Assembly (NCBI RefSeq): GCF_964026445.1
Contig: NZ_OZ032150.1
Coordinates: 806,001 to 870,000 of the forward strand
Direction: 5' to 3'
Length of the DNA stretch: 64,000 nucleotides
Origin: Rickettsia endosymbiont of Cantharis rufa
GTDB taxonomy: Bacteria > Pseudomonadota > Alphaproteobacteria > Rickettsiales > Rickettsiaceae
Shown: piece by piece, positions 9,944 through 20,460 of the stretch
Layout: each line of letters begins with the position of its first letter
How positions within the stretch are numbered: the stretch's first letter is position 1
Notes under the pieces: generated by a model
The model's database searches: none
What the model saw: only the letters and a program-made list of their open reading frames with translations
What the model was told of the DNA's origin: nothing
Position numbers and translations under genes: made by a program

Positions 9944-11886
9944 TAAAAACTCTTAGGATCGATATCTATTTTTATTTGGCAAAAAGGGGGAATTTTTATA
10001 AGGCTTAGCCAAAATTTTAAATATTTCTGCAAATTAAATTTCTTATCGACTATAATAAGTATTCGGTAACGATATTTACCGGCAAGCTTTGACATTAATG
10101 AGCTTGCCGGTCCTAAAATTTTCACGTTTGCTTTTGGTGCAATTCGGACCATATCCCTAGCTATTTCTAAAATTTTAGACTCACTGGAACCTGATAAAAT
10201 TACCGATGCCATTTTAGAAAACGGCGGCATATCAGCGGATTTTCTTATTCCGAGTTCATTTGCAAAAAAATTCTCTTCGTCACCGGTTTTAACGTAACTA
10301 AAAATAATATTATCAGGATAATAGCTCTGCAAATATACCACCCCTTTACTATCTCCCCTCCCTGCTCTACCGCCTACTTGATGTAGTAACTGGAAAGTTC
10401 GCTCAGATGCTCTAAGATCAGCATTGTTACTCCCAAGGTCAGCATCTATTACACCGACTAGGGTAAGATTCGGAAAGTGATAACCTTTTGTTATTATTTG
10501 TGTACCTATTAAAATATCAATTTCTAGATTTTCCATTTGATGTAGAAGCTTTGCTATTTTTTCAGGATTTTTAGCATGATCTTTACTTATCACCGCAATT
10601 TTACTCTCAGGAAAGAGTGCCTTTACTTCCTCCTCTATTCTTTCTATTCCTGGACCGCAAATAGTTAATGCCTTATCTTCTAGACATTCAGGGCAAGAAT
10701 TAAAAATTTTACTTTGATAACCGCAATGATGACATTCAAGTTTTTTAATTGCTTTATGTACTACCATCCAAGAAGAGCAAAATTTACAGGTAAATCTGTG
10801 ACCACAAGCTTTGCATAGCATTAGCGGAGCATAACCACGCCTATTAAGAAATAATACTGTTTGCTTTTTATTATCTAAATTACCTTTGATAGCTTCTATA
10901 AGAATCTTAGATAAATAGAAATTCTTAGATAACTTCTCTTTGGTCATGTCGATCATTTCTATATTCGGTAAGTCGACATTTTTATATCTATTAACTAGAG
11001 TAATTAATTGATATTTACCTATTTTCACATTATACATCGTTTCAATAGACGGCGTTGCTGAACACAAAACAATTTGTGCTTTATCGAATTTGCTTCTTAC
11101 GATAGCCGTATCTCTTGCATTATATAATATACCGTCATCTTGTTTATAGGAATCGTCATGTTCTTCATCTATAACCACTAAACCGAGATTTTTAAAAGGC
11201 AAAAATAAACTACTTCTAGCCCCGATTACCACCTTAACTTTATCACTTAATATACCTCTTAAAATCATTTTCTTTTGAGCTTTAGTAACGCTTGAGTTCC
11301 ATATTATAGGTTCAAAACCAAATCGCTCTATAAAGCGATTAATAATTTGGGTACTTAAAGCAATTTCAGGCAGCATCGCAAGCACTTGTTTACCTTTTGC
11401 TAAGTATTCTGCTATTAAATGAAAATATATTTCCGTTTTACCTGACCCCGTAACACCTTTAATAATCACAGGCTTATTGCTTTCATTTAAGACTATTACT
11501 GCTTGTTTCTGCTCTTCTGACAAATCCGGTAGCACAAAGTTATTGTTTATTTTCTGCTCTTTAACTTTGATCGGTTTCTCTGCAATATCTATAGGTAATA
11601 CTAACTTGGCTATACTTCCAAGTTCTGACATATAGTAACCACTCATCCATTTAATTAATTCTAAAACTTCTGAAGTAAGATTTAAATTTAGTGGCACTTT
11701 TTCTTTTACGGTTTTTAGCTTTTTCGCTTTAGGAACAGTGGTGAACTCCCATATTATACCGGTTAATTCCTTATTTCTAAACGGCACTACAACAAGATCA
11801 CCGATGTTTAGCTCTAAATCTTCCGGTACTAAGTAATCTAAAGGGAATAATTTTGCCGCCGGTAATAATATTTTTGCTATTCGCAT
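9940..11886 (-). CDS. priA: primosomal protein N' (replication restart helicase)
   Basis: 3'-5' helicase that recognises stalled forks and reloads DnaB. 648 residues, slightly shorter than E. coli PriA. Walker A is [12 protein letters not shown] (about 141-152), the DEEH box is [14 protein letters not shown], and motif III has LCSATPSIE. Eight cysteines in four pairs (CKACG, CKFCS, CHHCG, CPEC) form the two zinc sites. Motif V/VI residues are in [15 protein letters not shown] and [10 protein letters not shown]. The partner helicase dnaB lies 1 kb away on the other strand. Confidence 0.96.
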   Translation of the reverse strand: MRIAKILLPAAKLFPLDYLVPEDLELNIGDLVVVPFRNKELTGIIWEFTTVPKAKKLKTVKEKVPLNLNLTSEVLELIKWMSGYYMSELGSIAKLVLPIDIAEKPIKVKEQKINNNFVLPDLSEEQKQAVIVLNESNKPVIIKGVTGSGKTEIYFHLIAEYLAKGKQVLAMLPEIALSTQIINRFIERFGFEPIIWNSSVTKAQKKMILRGILSDKVKVVIGARSSLFLPFKNLGLVVIDEEHDDSYKQDDGILYNARDTAIVRSKFDKAQIVLCSATPSIETMYNVKIGKYQLITLVNRYKNVDLPNIEMIDMTKEKLSKNFYLSKILIEAIKGNLDNKKQTVLFLNRRGYAPLMLCKACGHRFTCKFCSSWMVVHKAIKKLECHHCGYQSKIFNSCPECLEDKALTICGPGIERIEEEVKALFPESKIAVISKDHAKNPEKIAKLLHQMENLEIDILIGTQIITKGYHFPNLTLVGVIDADLGSNNADLRASERTFQLLHQVGGRAGRGDSKGVVYLQSYYPDNIIFSYVKTGDEENFFANELGIRKSADMPPFSKMASVILSGSSESKILEIARDMVRIAPKANVKILGPASSLMSKLAGKYRYRILIIVDKKFNLQKYLKFWLSLIKIPPFCQIKIDIDPKSFY

Positions 11887-11947
11887 ATTATATGTTTTAT
11901 ATATTTTTTTTTATTATATACTAAACTGATAAATTATAGAAACCTAG

Positions 11948-12502
11948 ATGAAAAAAATTATTATAGCAATTTCCGGAGCTTCGGGTGCTATATACGGTAT
12001 TCGTTTGCTTGAAGTATTAAAAGAGCAAAATATCGAGACTCATTTAGTTATTTCGGAAGGAGCAACTCTTACTATAAAGCTCGAAACTAAATATTCTATA
12101 GATGAAGTTAAGTTACTCGCAAATTATTGTTATGATGATAAGGATTTAGGGGCTACTATTTCAAGTGGTTCTTTTAAAACTTTGGGGATGATCATAGCCC
12201 CTTGTAGCATGAAGACCTTAGCAAGCATTGCTCACTCAATGGAAGATAGTTTAATTAGTAGAGCGGCAGGTGTTGTACTTAAAGACAGAAGAAAATTTAT
12301 TTTAATGACACGAGAGACTCCACTACATATTGGACACTTGGAAAATATGTTAAAAGTAGCGAGTTACGGTGGCATCATAGCACCGCCCGTACCGGCTTTT
12401 TATAATAACCCTAAAGCAATAGATGATATAGTGAATCATTCTATTACTAGAGTTTTAGATTTTTTCGATATTGAAACTAATTTAATTAAACGCTGGGGGT
12501 AG
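11948..12502 (+). CDS. ubiX: flavin prenyltransferase UbiX
   Basis: Makes prenylated FMN, the cofactor of the ubiquinone-pathway decarboxylase UbiD. 184 residues, normal size. The N-terminus [19 protein letters not shown] is the FMN-binding start. [22 protein letters not shown] and [15 protein letters not shown] carry the family's active-site residues. [13 protein letters not shown] is the C-terminal signature. A tiny gene follows after two bases and is probably co-transcribed. Confidence 0.96.
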   Translation: MKKIIIAISGASGAIYGIRLLEVLKEQNIETHLVISEGATLTIKLETKYSIDEVKLLANYCYDDKDLGATISSGSFKTLGMIIAPCSMKTLASIAHSMEDSLISRAAGVVLKDRRKFILMTRETPLHIGHLENMLKVASYGGIIAPPVPAFYNNPKAIDDIVNHSITRVLDFFDIETNLIKRWG

Positions 12503-12504
12503 TT

Positions 12505-12645
12505 ATGAGTAATAAAATCTCAACTGTACTATTAAAACTTGCATTAGAAAAAGCTCGTAATATGATTAATAAATATTCTCCGCCTGAAGAGAGTTTAGTA
12601 GATAAATTAATTGCTGAACGTAGAAATGAAGCAAAAAATGAATAA
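12505..12645 (+). CDS. small hypothetical protein (46 aa) downstream of ubiX
   Basis: The frame opens two bases after the ubiX stop and encodes MSNKISTVLLKLALEKARNM at its start, ending in a charged segment (LIAERRNEAKNE). The sequence is helical and amphipathic, without Cys or a membrane span. The C-terminal half resembles the charged tail of small antitoxin-like proteins, but there is no toxin partner beside it. Tight coupling to ubiX and a clean stop before the RPE favour a real gene. Function unknown. Confidence 0.55.
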   Translation: MSNKISTVLLKLALEKARNMINKYSPPEESLVDKLIAERRNEAKNE

Positions 12646-12680
12646 TGTAAAATGTTCTGTGTTTTGTCGCTCGACTCCGA

Positions 12681-12894
12681 TGTCATTCCCGCGAGGCATT
12701 GTTGCGTTGATCGAAAAAAGCACTTGATGTCATTCCCGCGAAAGCGGGAATCCAGTAAAAAGTGTAAATATAGCGAATTTTTGAAACTAAAAGCTCGATT
12801 TATCTCGCTTTACCGTGGATTCCCGCTTTCGCGGGAATGACATCGAGCAGATTTTTTGAGCCATGCAACAAGGTCCTTGACCGCTCGTAATGAC
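12681..12894. repeat. nested RPE between ubiX cluster and dnaB
   Basis: The inner palindrome 12728-12842 has arms TGTCATTCCCGCGAAAGCG and CGCTTTCGCGGGAATGACA. Outer arms run from 12681 (TGTCATTCCCGCGAGGCATT) to about 12894 (GCTCGTAATGACG). Short frames within it are by-products of the repeat. Confidence 0.85.
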
Positions 12895-12925
12895 GCTCCA
12901 ATAACAATAAACTTTAACAAACAAA

Positions 12926-14410
12926 ATGGCACGTAATAAAATAAATAAGGAAGTAAGTACACTAACTGATAACGAAGATAATTTACCCATACCAAGGGTC
13001 TTACCTTCTAATGTTCAGGCTGAGCAGATGCTGCTCGGAGCAATTCTAACCAATAATGAATTACTCAGTTACGTATCAGAGTTTTTGCGTTTAGAACATT
13101 TCTTTGAGCCTATTCATCAAAAAATCTATAATGCAATTGAGAAAATTACCGAGAAAGGTCTGATAGCTACTCCTGTAACGTTGCGTAGTATGCTAACTCA
13201 AGATGAGTTATTTAAGGAAATGGAAGAGACGGAATATTTAGCAAAGTTGATAACTATGTCAATGATGGTAATAAATCCGGTGGACTACGGTAAAATAATA
13301 TATAATTTAGCAATAAAGCGTAATTTAATAAATATCGGCGAAGAAGTAGTAAATGACGCTTATAACTCCTCATTAGAATTTGAAGCAAGAGAACAGATCG
13401 AACATGCCGAAGCTAAACTTTACGATTTAGCTAGTGAAAGCTTAAACGAAAAGAGCTTTACTAGAATCGGTATATCTATTTCAGAGTCATTAGCTAGCAT
13501 TAATAGAGCTATGAAAAATAACGATCATGTAATTGGTATATCTACCGGTCTGTTTGATTTAGATAATAAATTATTCGGTTTTCATAATTCTGATCTTGTA
13601 ATCCTTGCAGGACGTCCATCGATGGGGAAAACGGCATTTGCTATAAATCTTGCACTTAACGCCTGTAATAATATGCGTCTTAAAAATATTCGCGATAATC
13701 AAGAAATTCAGTCGGTAGGTTTTTTCTCTTTAGAAATGTCCTCAGAACAACTAACCACGCGTCTACTTTCAATGTGTGCAGAAATTGATTCTACTTCTCT
13801 TCGTACGGGGATTCTAGGTGAAGAAAAATATAACCGTCTTCGCAAGGAAGCAAATACTTTATCGGAATTACAATTTTTTATTGATGATACCCCTGCTCTA
13901 TCTATTTCTACTATAAGAACAAGAGCTAGAAGAATGAAACGCAAGCATAATCTCGGTATATTATTTATCGATTATTTGCAGCTAATTAGAGGAGCGAGTA
14001 AATCCGAAAATAGAGTTAGCGAAATTTCAGAAATTACTCAAGGCTTAAAAGCGATCGCAAAAGAGTTAAATATTCCGGTTATTGCGTTATCTCAGCTTTC
14101 AAGAGCAGTAGAACTACGTGAGGACAAAAAACCGATGCTATCCGACCTTAGAGAATCAGGAACTATAGAACAGGATGCGGATATAGTAATGTTCATTTAT
14201 CGTGAAGAATATTATCTAACTAGAAAAGAGCCAGCAGCAGGCGACGTTAAACATGCTGAATGGTTGGATAAGCTCAACAAAGTATATAATATTGCCGATA
14301 TAATTGTTGCAAAACATCGTAACGGGCCGGTTGGAAATGTTCCACTTTACTATGATAGTCAATATTCTAAATTTGGTAATTTGGAGAAAAGAACTTTTAA
14401 CTCTGTTTAA
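12926..14410 (+). CDS. dnaB: replicative DNA helicase DnaB
   Basis: Hexameric 5'-3' helicase of the replication fork. 494 residues. The N-terminal domain (about 25-130) begins VLPSNVQAEQMLLGAIL. The RecA-like domain has Walker A AGRPSMGKTAFAINLA, the H1a region GFFSLEMSSEQL, Walker B LGILFIDYLQLI and the arginine-finger region KHRNGPVG. The start follows an RPE that ends about 30 bases upstream. No intein or frameshift is seen. Confidence 0.97.
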   Translation: MARNKINKEVSTLTDNEDNLPIPRVLPSNVQAEQMLLGAILTNNELLSYVSEFLRLEHFFEPIHQKIYNAIEKITEKGLIATPVTLRSMLTQDELFKEMEETEYLAKLITMSMMVINPVDYGKIIYNLAIKRNLINIGEEVVNDAYNSSLEFEAREQIEHAEAKLYDLASESLNEKSFTRIGISISESLASINRAMKNNDHVIGISTGLFDLDNKLFGFHNSDLVILAGRPSMGKTAFAINLALNACNNMRLKNIRDNQEIQSVGFFSLEMSSEQLTTRLLSMCAEIDSTSLRTGILGEEKYNRLRKEANTLSELQFFIDDTPALSISTIRTRARRMKRKHNLGILFIDYLQLIRGASKSENRVSEISEITQGLKAIAKELNIPVIALSQLSRAVELREDKKPMLSDLRESGTIEQDADIVMFIYREEYYLTRKEPAAGDVKHAEWLDKLNKVYNIADIIVAKHRNGPVGNVPLYYDSQYSKFGNLEKRTFNSV

Positions 14411-14452
14411 ACCAGAATTACTTTAACGTTATTATTGACATGGGTACCAGAT

Positions 14453-14611
14453 CGTCATTGCGAGCGTGCTTTGCCTGCGTGGACCGATTTTCAGTCATTG
14501 AGAGGGGCGAAGTGGCGTGGCAATCTAGAAAAAGATTAAAAAAATTCTGTAAATCAGAATTTTTTAACTGGATTGCTTCGTCAAAACTTATAGTTTTTCC
14601 TCGCAATGACG
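14453..14611. repeat. RPE-like palindrome ('CGTCATTGCGAGC' type)
   Basis: Arms CGTCATTGCGAGC at 14453 and CTCGCAATGACG ending 14611 enclose GTGGCAATCTAG and TGGATTGCTTCGTC. It contains a strong inner hairpin around AAAATTCTG/CAGAATTTTTT. It lies downstream of dnaB and of the convergent permease gene, where it could also help end transcription. Confidence 0.8.
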
Positions 14612-14655
14612 ATATTTATCTTTTATTTTTTTCTACTATCATAATATTTAATAGT

Positions 14656-15855
14656 TTATTTAGCTAATATATTAACAAGTTCATAGCCCATTATAAGTAT
14701 CCCGACAATTACACATGCAGTAATCAAATATTTTTTCTGTAATTCTGGATAATAAAATTTACTTATCTTTGCTTTATATAACAGATAAACCGGTAATAAA
14801 ATTGCAATTATTACAAGAATCATACCGGCAAACCCTAAAATTGTGATAAAAGCATTCGGTACTACTACTGCTACAATATAAGCCGGTAATATAGTAACAA
14901 TAGCGGCAGTTATGTTACGAATTACCACATTCGGGATCACATTCATAAGCATAGTTTTAAGAGAATCGCATAACCCTACCCCTACTCCAAGTATTGATGT
15001 AGCGATAGCAAGAGTTGAAATTATCCAAACTAATAATTGTACGGACTGCCATTTTGCTATATTACTTAATTCCTTAATTAAGTCTCCGACTTCTATATTA
15101 CTTGTAATCATTTGTTGATAAAATATTGGATTATTATGATGTACTACAATAAGGATACTACAAGTCCAAATTATATATACTATTGCAGGAATTAAGCTTC
15201 CAAATAAAAACGCCGTCTTTAGCATTTTAGCATTCTTGTTACAATAATTAGTTAGGGTATGGAAGATTACTTGAAAACCAAATGAAGTAAAGACTATCGG
15301 AGTTACTACACCCCATACAGATATTTCTTTATAATTTGGTGAGAATAACGGCAAATCATCCCACTGAATCATGGAAACAAGTCCAATAACTAAAATTGCA
15401 ATTATTGTAAGTAATCCGATAAATAGCACCCGATTTATATAATCTACTAACTGTAGAGGTAATAATAATATTAGAATGCTAATAATAACATACCATGCTC
15501 CTATATAAGTTATATTTGTATTTAAAGTTAATAACTTTTGTAATATTGAAGAGCCGCCGTATATAAATACTGCAAGTAACGCATATGAAAGGAGTTTAAG
15601 GCTTATCGTACCGATAATTTGAGCAGTACGTCCCGAAAAATATTCTCCAAGTGCCCCGAGTGTTAAGCCTTTACCAGCTTGAAGGTTAAGCTCTAGATTA
15701 ATTAAGGAAGTATAATACATTATAAACCAAATTATAAACATCAATATTATACTAGGTACTAGACCTAATTTTGCTAATACCATAGGTAGTGCTATCATAC
15801 CGCTACCTATACAAGTACCTGAAATTAACAGGATTGAACCAATAAGTTTTTGCAT
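14656..15855 (-). CDS. aromatic amino acid permease (TyrP/Mtr-like, HAAAP family)
   Basis: Inner-membrane proton symporter for tyrosine/tryptophan-type amino acids. 399 residues with about 11 helices. The N-terminus (LIGSILLISGTCIGSGMIALP) is the family signature, with the unwound Gly-rich helix 1. VVTPIVFTSFGFQVIFHTL is also typical of TyrP. Substrate is inferred from family only. The gene stands alone; an obligate intracellular lifestyle explains the need to import amino acids. Confidence 0.88.
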   Translation of the reverse strand: MQKLIGSILLISGTCIGSGMIALPMVLAKLGLVPSIILMFIIWFIMYYTSLINLELNLQAGKGLTLGALGEYFSGRTAQIIGTISLKLLSYALLAVFIYGGSSILQKLLTLNTNITYIGAWYVIISILILLLPLQLVDYINRVLFIGLLTIIAILVIGLVSMIQWDDLPLFSPNYKEISVWGVVTPIVFTSFGFQVIFHTLTNYCNKNAKMLKTAFLFGSLIPAIVYIIWTCSILIVVHHNNPIFYQQMITSNIEVGDLIKELSNIAKWQSVQLLVWIISTLAIATSILGVGVGLCDSLKTMLMNVIPNVVIRNITAAIVTILPAYIVAVVVPNAFITILGFAGMILVIIAILLPVYLLYKAKISKFYYPELQKKYLITACVIVGILIMGYELVNILAK

Positions 15856-16080
15856 AATTTAATGAAAGTTAGATTAAAGAAAAAAGATTTAATTTTCGCT
15901 AAAAAGAAAATCAGCTAAAAAAAGAAGATAAGAATTTTAAAGAGTAAAAAGTTTTGATAAGTAAAACTAACATTTGTATATTTTTATTAAAATGTATCTA
16001 ACAGTTATAATATAATTATATTAATAATTAATGTCAAATTATTAATATTGCTTTTTAAGAGTATTTTTATATATTCTTAT
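15856..16080. other. AT-rich spacer, no gene seen
   Basis: The stretch upstream of the permease gene is A/T-rich with no open frame of note. It probably holds the promoters of the divergent permease and rluB genes; I could not fix individual boxes. Confidence 0.5.
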
Positions 16081-16229
16081 TAGACATTTTCCCAAACTTC
16101 GCTTCTAGAGGTAATTTAGACGTCGAGCCGGTACTCGCACCCTCACGTACCTCTATGTACGCTGCGGTGGCAAGTGCTTCCGTGTCTCCTTTAAATTCCT
16201 CTCTATAAGCTGGTTTGGGAAGATGTCTA
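16081..16229. repeat. 149-bp inverted-repeat element upstream of rluB
   Basis: Ends are TAGACATTTTCCCAAAC and its near-perfect complement GTTTGGGAAGATGTCTA. The inside holds TCTAGAGG / CCTCTCTATA arms and a GC-richer centre (ACGTACCTCTATGTACG). It is unlike the other RPE types in the window and ends 22 bases before the rluB start codon. Confidence 0.75.
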
Positions 16230-16251
16230 TTGAAATTTACTATATTTAAAA

Positions 16252-16941
16252 ATGCAGAGACTAGCCAAAGTAATTAGTAATGCAGGTGTTTGTTCTAGGC
16301 GCGATGCCGAAAAGCTAATAATTGAAGGGCAAGTGAGGGTAAATGGCATTACAATTTTATCACCGGCTATAAATGTTGAGATTAGTAATCAAATTGAAGT
16401 ATCAGGCGTATTAATCAATCAATCGCAAAAACCGAGGCTTTGGATATATTACAAGCCTGTCGGTTTAATTACTACTCATAAAGATCCTTTATCTCGTAAA
16501 ACCGTGTTTGAGGATTTATCCGGTTTACCTCGTGTTATTTCAATAGGTAGGTTGGATTTAAATAGTGAAGGTTTGTTATTACTAACTAATAGCGGTGATT
16601 TAGCAAGAGAGTTTGAGCTACCTTCAAGTAGGTTAAAGCGAGTATATCATGTTAGGGCGTATGGGAATCCTGATATTCTACTAAAAAGCGATTATAAAAA
16701 TTTAGAAATTGACGGTATATTTTATAATCCAGGGTCAATAAAGTTGCTTAAACGAAATAAGACTAATGCTTGGTTTGAAGTAATTCTATTTGAAGGAAAA
16801 AATCGTGAAATTAGAAAAATATTCGGGTATTTTGGGCTAAAAGTTAACAAATTAATTAGGGTTCAGTATGGTAGTTTTACAATAAGCAATCTAAAACCTG
16901 GAGCTTATAAAGAAATAAGTAATAAAATACTGGAAAGATAA
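16252..16941 (+). CDS. rluB: rRNA pseudouridine synthase (RluB/RsuA family)
   Basis: Isomerises a uridine in rRNA. 229 residues. The N-terminal S4 RNA-binding domain is [32 protein letters not shown] (in part). The catalytic motif is [15 protein letters not shown], with the Asp at about residue 104. The C-terminal end of the domain has [24 protein letters not shown]. It is closer to RluB than to RsuA by motif pattern, but the exact target base is inferred. Confidence 0.9.
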   Translation: MQRLAKVISNAGVCSRRDAEKLIIEGQVRVNGITILSPAINVEISNQIEVSGVLINQSQKPRLWIYYKPVGLITTHKDPLSRKTVFEDLSGLPRVISIGRLDLNSEGLLLLTNSGDLAREFELPSSRLKRVYHVRAYGNPDILLKSDYKNLEIDGIFYNPGSIKLLKRNKTNAWFEVILFEGKNREIRKIFGYFGLKVNKLIRVQYGSFTISNLKPGAYKEISNKILER

Positions 16942-17036
16942 TTAGTAATGTACTTATTATTAACGTATTTTGACTAATCATATAAAAAGCACATGGTAAA
17001 TCTTAATATATAAATGTAAAGAACAAGATTTAAACG

Positions 17037-17127
17037 ACTACCTTGGCTATAGGCCTAATACTAAAGATCGTGCAAGGAGCGGCAAAGTTATAGAAAGTGC
17101 CGAGTTAGGAAATGACTTTCATAGTTA
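17037..17127 (+). pseudogene. unidentified coding remnant
   Basis: An open stretch of about 30 codons reads KEQDLNDYLGYRPNTKDRA then SGKVIESAELGNDFHS and a stop, with no start codon. It looks like decayed coding DNA at the edge of the Tn3-type remnant, but I cannot assign it. Confidence 0.3.
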
Positions 17128-17210
17128 GAATAATTGCGCTATAAAATCTCCCAGATTTTTTGCAGTTTTGGTTAAAAATGTACCGAGACTGGGAATTATA
17201 GGAACTTTTT

Positions 17211-18983
17211 ATGAAACGATTAAATTCAAAATTTACAGACTCACAATATAAATTAATTTCTTCCATCCGAAAGAAATTTCGTTCCTATTATGCAATAATG
17301 TTAAAATATTATGAATCTCATCATAAGTTCTTGGATGGTTTGCCAAAAATATCAGGTTCATTATTAACTAATATTGCTATTAAGTTGGATTTAGAGACCA
17401 CAAGCATTACAATTCCTTCAGATAGAGCAGTTAGGAATTATAAAATAAGAATCCTACAACATTTTAATATTTCTGCTGTTAAAAAAACCGATAAGACTGA
17501 TAGGATTGATTTGGAGCTACATTTAAAAAATATAATAAGTTGTGAAGGAATATTTGAATATGAGGTACTACAGGAATATGCTCAGGATTTCATAGTTAAG
17601 CAAGTATTTCTTCTATTAAGGAGTCTAATATAAGTAGAATCGTAAAAAGCACTATATACCAATATGAAAAAGATTTATTCCGAACTATAGTTGATAGTTT
17701 GGGTATTGAAACAAAAGCTTATCGAGATGAACTATTAATTATTACAGATGGCATGTCTAAGATGAATCATCTTATGCGTTGGGTAAGAGGTGCGACAGTA
17801 GAAAGCATAAAATCAGAGACTGAGAAATTAAGATTTTTAAAGCTTCTAAAATATCCAGAGATTGTAACAACTTTAACATCTGAGCACTTAAAACGCTATT
17901 ATAGGAATATTGTCAATAAATACCCAAGTGCCATAAAAGAGATGCCAGATGCTAGCAAATATGCTCAACTGATTATTTTCTGTTTCATGAGAAAAGCCGA
18001 TATAAGTGATTCTCTCGTAGAAATTCTTCTAGATACAACTCAAAAAATTTGTATTTCTGGAGAGAACAAATCTAGAGCTAAGTTTTCTAAATTAAAAGAG
18101 ATTAGGAAAATTATGATAACAGGGGAGTATTGGAGATTTTAGTAGGTACTATCTTAGATCATGAAGAAGGTTTGATTAATAAAGTTATATATCCGAAACT
18201 TCCAAAGAAAAAATTGTTAGGCATTCAACAAAAATTATCAACTAAAAAGCTAGCCAACAAGTTTAGTGATTTATTATATTACAGTACTAGAGAATCTTTT
18301 GCTCGTTATTATAGGAAAATTATTGTGCCGATAATAGAAGTCTTAGAATTTAATTCTGTAAGTAGTAACAAGATTATAAATGTTATTAACTTAATTAAGG
18401 ATAATATAAATAACAATAAGCGGTATTATTATAGCAATCAAGTATTGGAGATAGAACAGACGGTACAAAAATCACATAGGAATAAGATATTTGATAAAAA
18501 TAGTAGAGTTAAGGAAATAGATTTAGAATTATGTGTACTAAATAAGTTAGGAAATAAACTTAGTAGTAGAGAAGTTTAGGTAAAGGGGGGTTATAAGTAT
18601 CGTAATTCTAAAGAGGATTTACCACAGAATTTTTATCAAAATAAAGAAAAGTATTTTAATATTCTCAAGCAACCACAAGACGCCGATACTTTTATCAGTA
18701 CACTGAAAGCAGAGTTAAAAAACGCATTATTTAGATTAAATAATGCTATTCCCCGAAATAAATTCGTGAATATTCTAAAAAAGCCAAAAGGTCATATAAG
18801 GGTTGCCAAAATAAAAGAGCAAAATTCCCCAAAGCAATTAGAGCTAATAAAAGAAGAAATGTTTAAGAGTTGGCTATCAACTAGCTTACTTGATGTTTTA
18901 AAAGAAGTAGATCTGTTTGTTAATTTTACAGATGACTTTATTGCAAGTGGTCCTAAAATAAGATTAGATAAAGAAAATATTTG
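17211..18983 (+). pseudogene. Tn3-family transposase (TnpA) pseudogene, N-terminal ~590 codons
   Basis: Remnant of a Tn3-type TnpA (normally about 950-1000 residues). The first piece (17211-17633) has the N-terminal DUF4158-like region, including SDRAVRNYKIRILQHF. A frameshift near 17633 leads to a piece read to 18142 (YPEIVTTLTSEHLKRYY, RAKFSKLKEIRK). A second frameshift near 18130 leads into the next frame. That frame has an in-frame TAG at 18577, where the pattern WVKGGYKYRNSKEDLP expects Trp. Coding then continues in the same frame until an IS1 copy cuts it at 18984. The catalytic C-terminal domain is absent. Confidence 0.75.
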
Positions 18984-19813
18984 GATCGCACCTCCATTTT
19001 GCAGATGTGGGTATTAAATGCTATACGTTCAATAAGAGTTCCGATGACTTTATCATGAATATCCAATGACTTGGAAAAACAAATTGTTTTACGTGTCAGT
19101 CTTTTGCATCTTGTTCTAAGATTTAAGTTACCCCGTTCTATCCGTTGAGTATATTTTTTACTAACAATGTGTTTTTTGGGATCTAATAACCTAGCATAAC
19201 TTCCCCATCCATCTGTAAAGTAAAAAGTAACCTTAAAATCCTCCAGTTTTTTTCAGTAATGATTCTGATGTGCTATCACATCTTGTACCAAAAGTATAAG
19301 CAACTACTTTTAACAAAATCTTATCCAAAGAATATCAAAGCCATCTTTGTTTGGATTTATTCTGTACATAAGACCATTGTTCATCTATTTCAGGAGCAAT
19401 AATTACTTCTATCGTATTGATAGAATGATTTATCTTTTTTAACGCTAGATTTTTTTAAAACACGGATAACCGTATTGATACCCACTTTTAATACTCTTAC
19501 TGTATCCCTAACTCCAGAGCCATTGATTGACATATCTACTATCTGAGTCTTGACTCCAGGCTTAGAGGCATTATTAATATATTACAGTTAAAAATATCGA
19601 TTACACTGCTTGCATTGATATCTCTGTTGTTTTGAAATTGAATATCCCGCCTTTACTACTTTTTCTGTGTCGTTATAATATCTACACTTAACATCTATTC
19701 TTGATCTACACTTAACATCTATTCTTGCCATAACTCCTTAACTATAATTCTCTCTTATTACTGTTTGAGGATTATAGACTATTCATGCTAAGCTGCAATA
19801 CGGGGGGGCGACC
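18984..19813 (-). mobile_element. IS1-family element, copy 1
   Basis: 830 bp. Imperfect ends are GATCGCACCTCCATTTT and, at the other side, the complement of GGTCGCCCCCCCGTATTGC. The transposase frames are broken. insA has TAA codons after NRYF, its zinc-finger Cys is Tyr (RYYND), and the A-run before insB has 7 A. insB is shifted at a second A7 run. The InsB parts EIDEQW, YFTDGW and YTQRIERGNLN carry the family D, D and E residues. No target duplication is seen. Confidence 0.9.
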
Positions 19814-20460
19814 AAGAGTAAGTTAATTGTGAAGTGAGTAGACCACCGACTATGGCAAGCCCTAGCGACCTTCGCTCTGCTCCTGTTGCTCCGACTCCAA
19901 GAGCAATGGGCATAGCTCCCATTAATGCAGCTAAGGTAGTCATTATAATAGGTCTGAATCTTATTATATATGCTTCATAGATTGCTTCATGCGAAGATTT
20001 ATTGCCGGTTCTCTCAAGTTCTAAAGCAAGGTCAATAATCATGATAGCGTTTTCTTAACTATACCAATTAGCATAATCAGCCCAACAAATCCGTACATAT
20101 CAAGTTCGCTATTAAATATTAGCAAGGTAAGTAATGCTCCAAATATAGCCGTAGGTAGCCCCGAAAGGATTGTTATAGGATGTACAAAACTCTCATATAA
20201 CATGCCAAGAATTATATAAATAACTATAACGGCAAGTCCGAGCAATAAGCCAAGATCGGAAAAAGACGACTGAAGTGCTTGAGCTGCGCCTTGGAAGCTG
20301 CCTGTTATGGTTGCAGGCATTTGTAGCTCTCTTAAAGCCTCATTAACTTTTGGAACGGCGTCACTAATTGAATATCCATCTTGTATGTTAAATGATACCG
20401 TAACCGAAGGTAATTGTCCGAAATGTGAAATACTAAGAGGACCAACAGTATTAACAATTT
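19814..20460 (-). pseudogene. RND efflux pump (AcrB/HAE1 family) internal fragment
   Basis: Middle-to-C-terminal part of an inner-membrane multidrug efflux transporter, cut at both ends by IS1 copies 1 and 2. Visible are VSFNIQDGYSISDAVPK, MPATITGSFQGAAQALQSS, then GLAVIVIYIILGMLYESF and LDMYGFVGLIMLIGIVKK. A one-base loss in an A-run (about 20045) breaks the frame at KKNA; the second frame continues IMIIDLALELERTGNKSS and RPIIMTTLAALMGAMPIALG. Only about 215 of some 1000 codons remain. Confidence 0.88.

Noticed and set aside
12652..12995. Three overlapping small frames with MSFPRKRES-type peptides
   Set aside because: They are translations of an RPE and the start of dnaB in the wrong frames.
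14418..14667. Two small frames on opposite strands after dnaB
   Set aside because: Both lie in a palindromic repeat and mirror each other.
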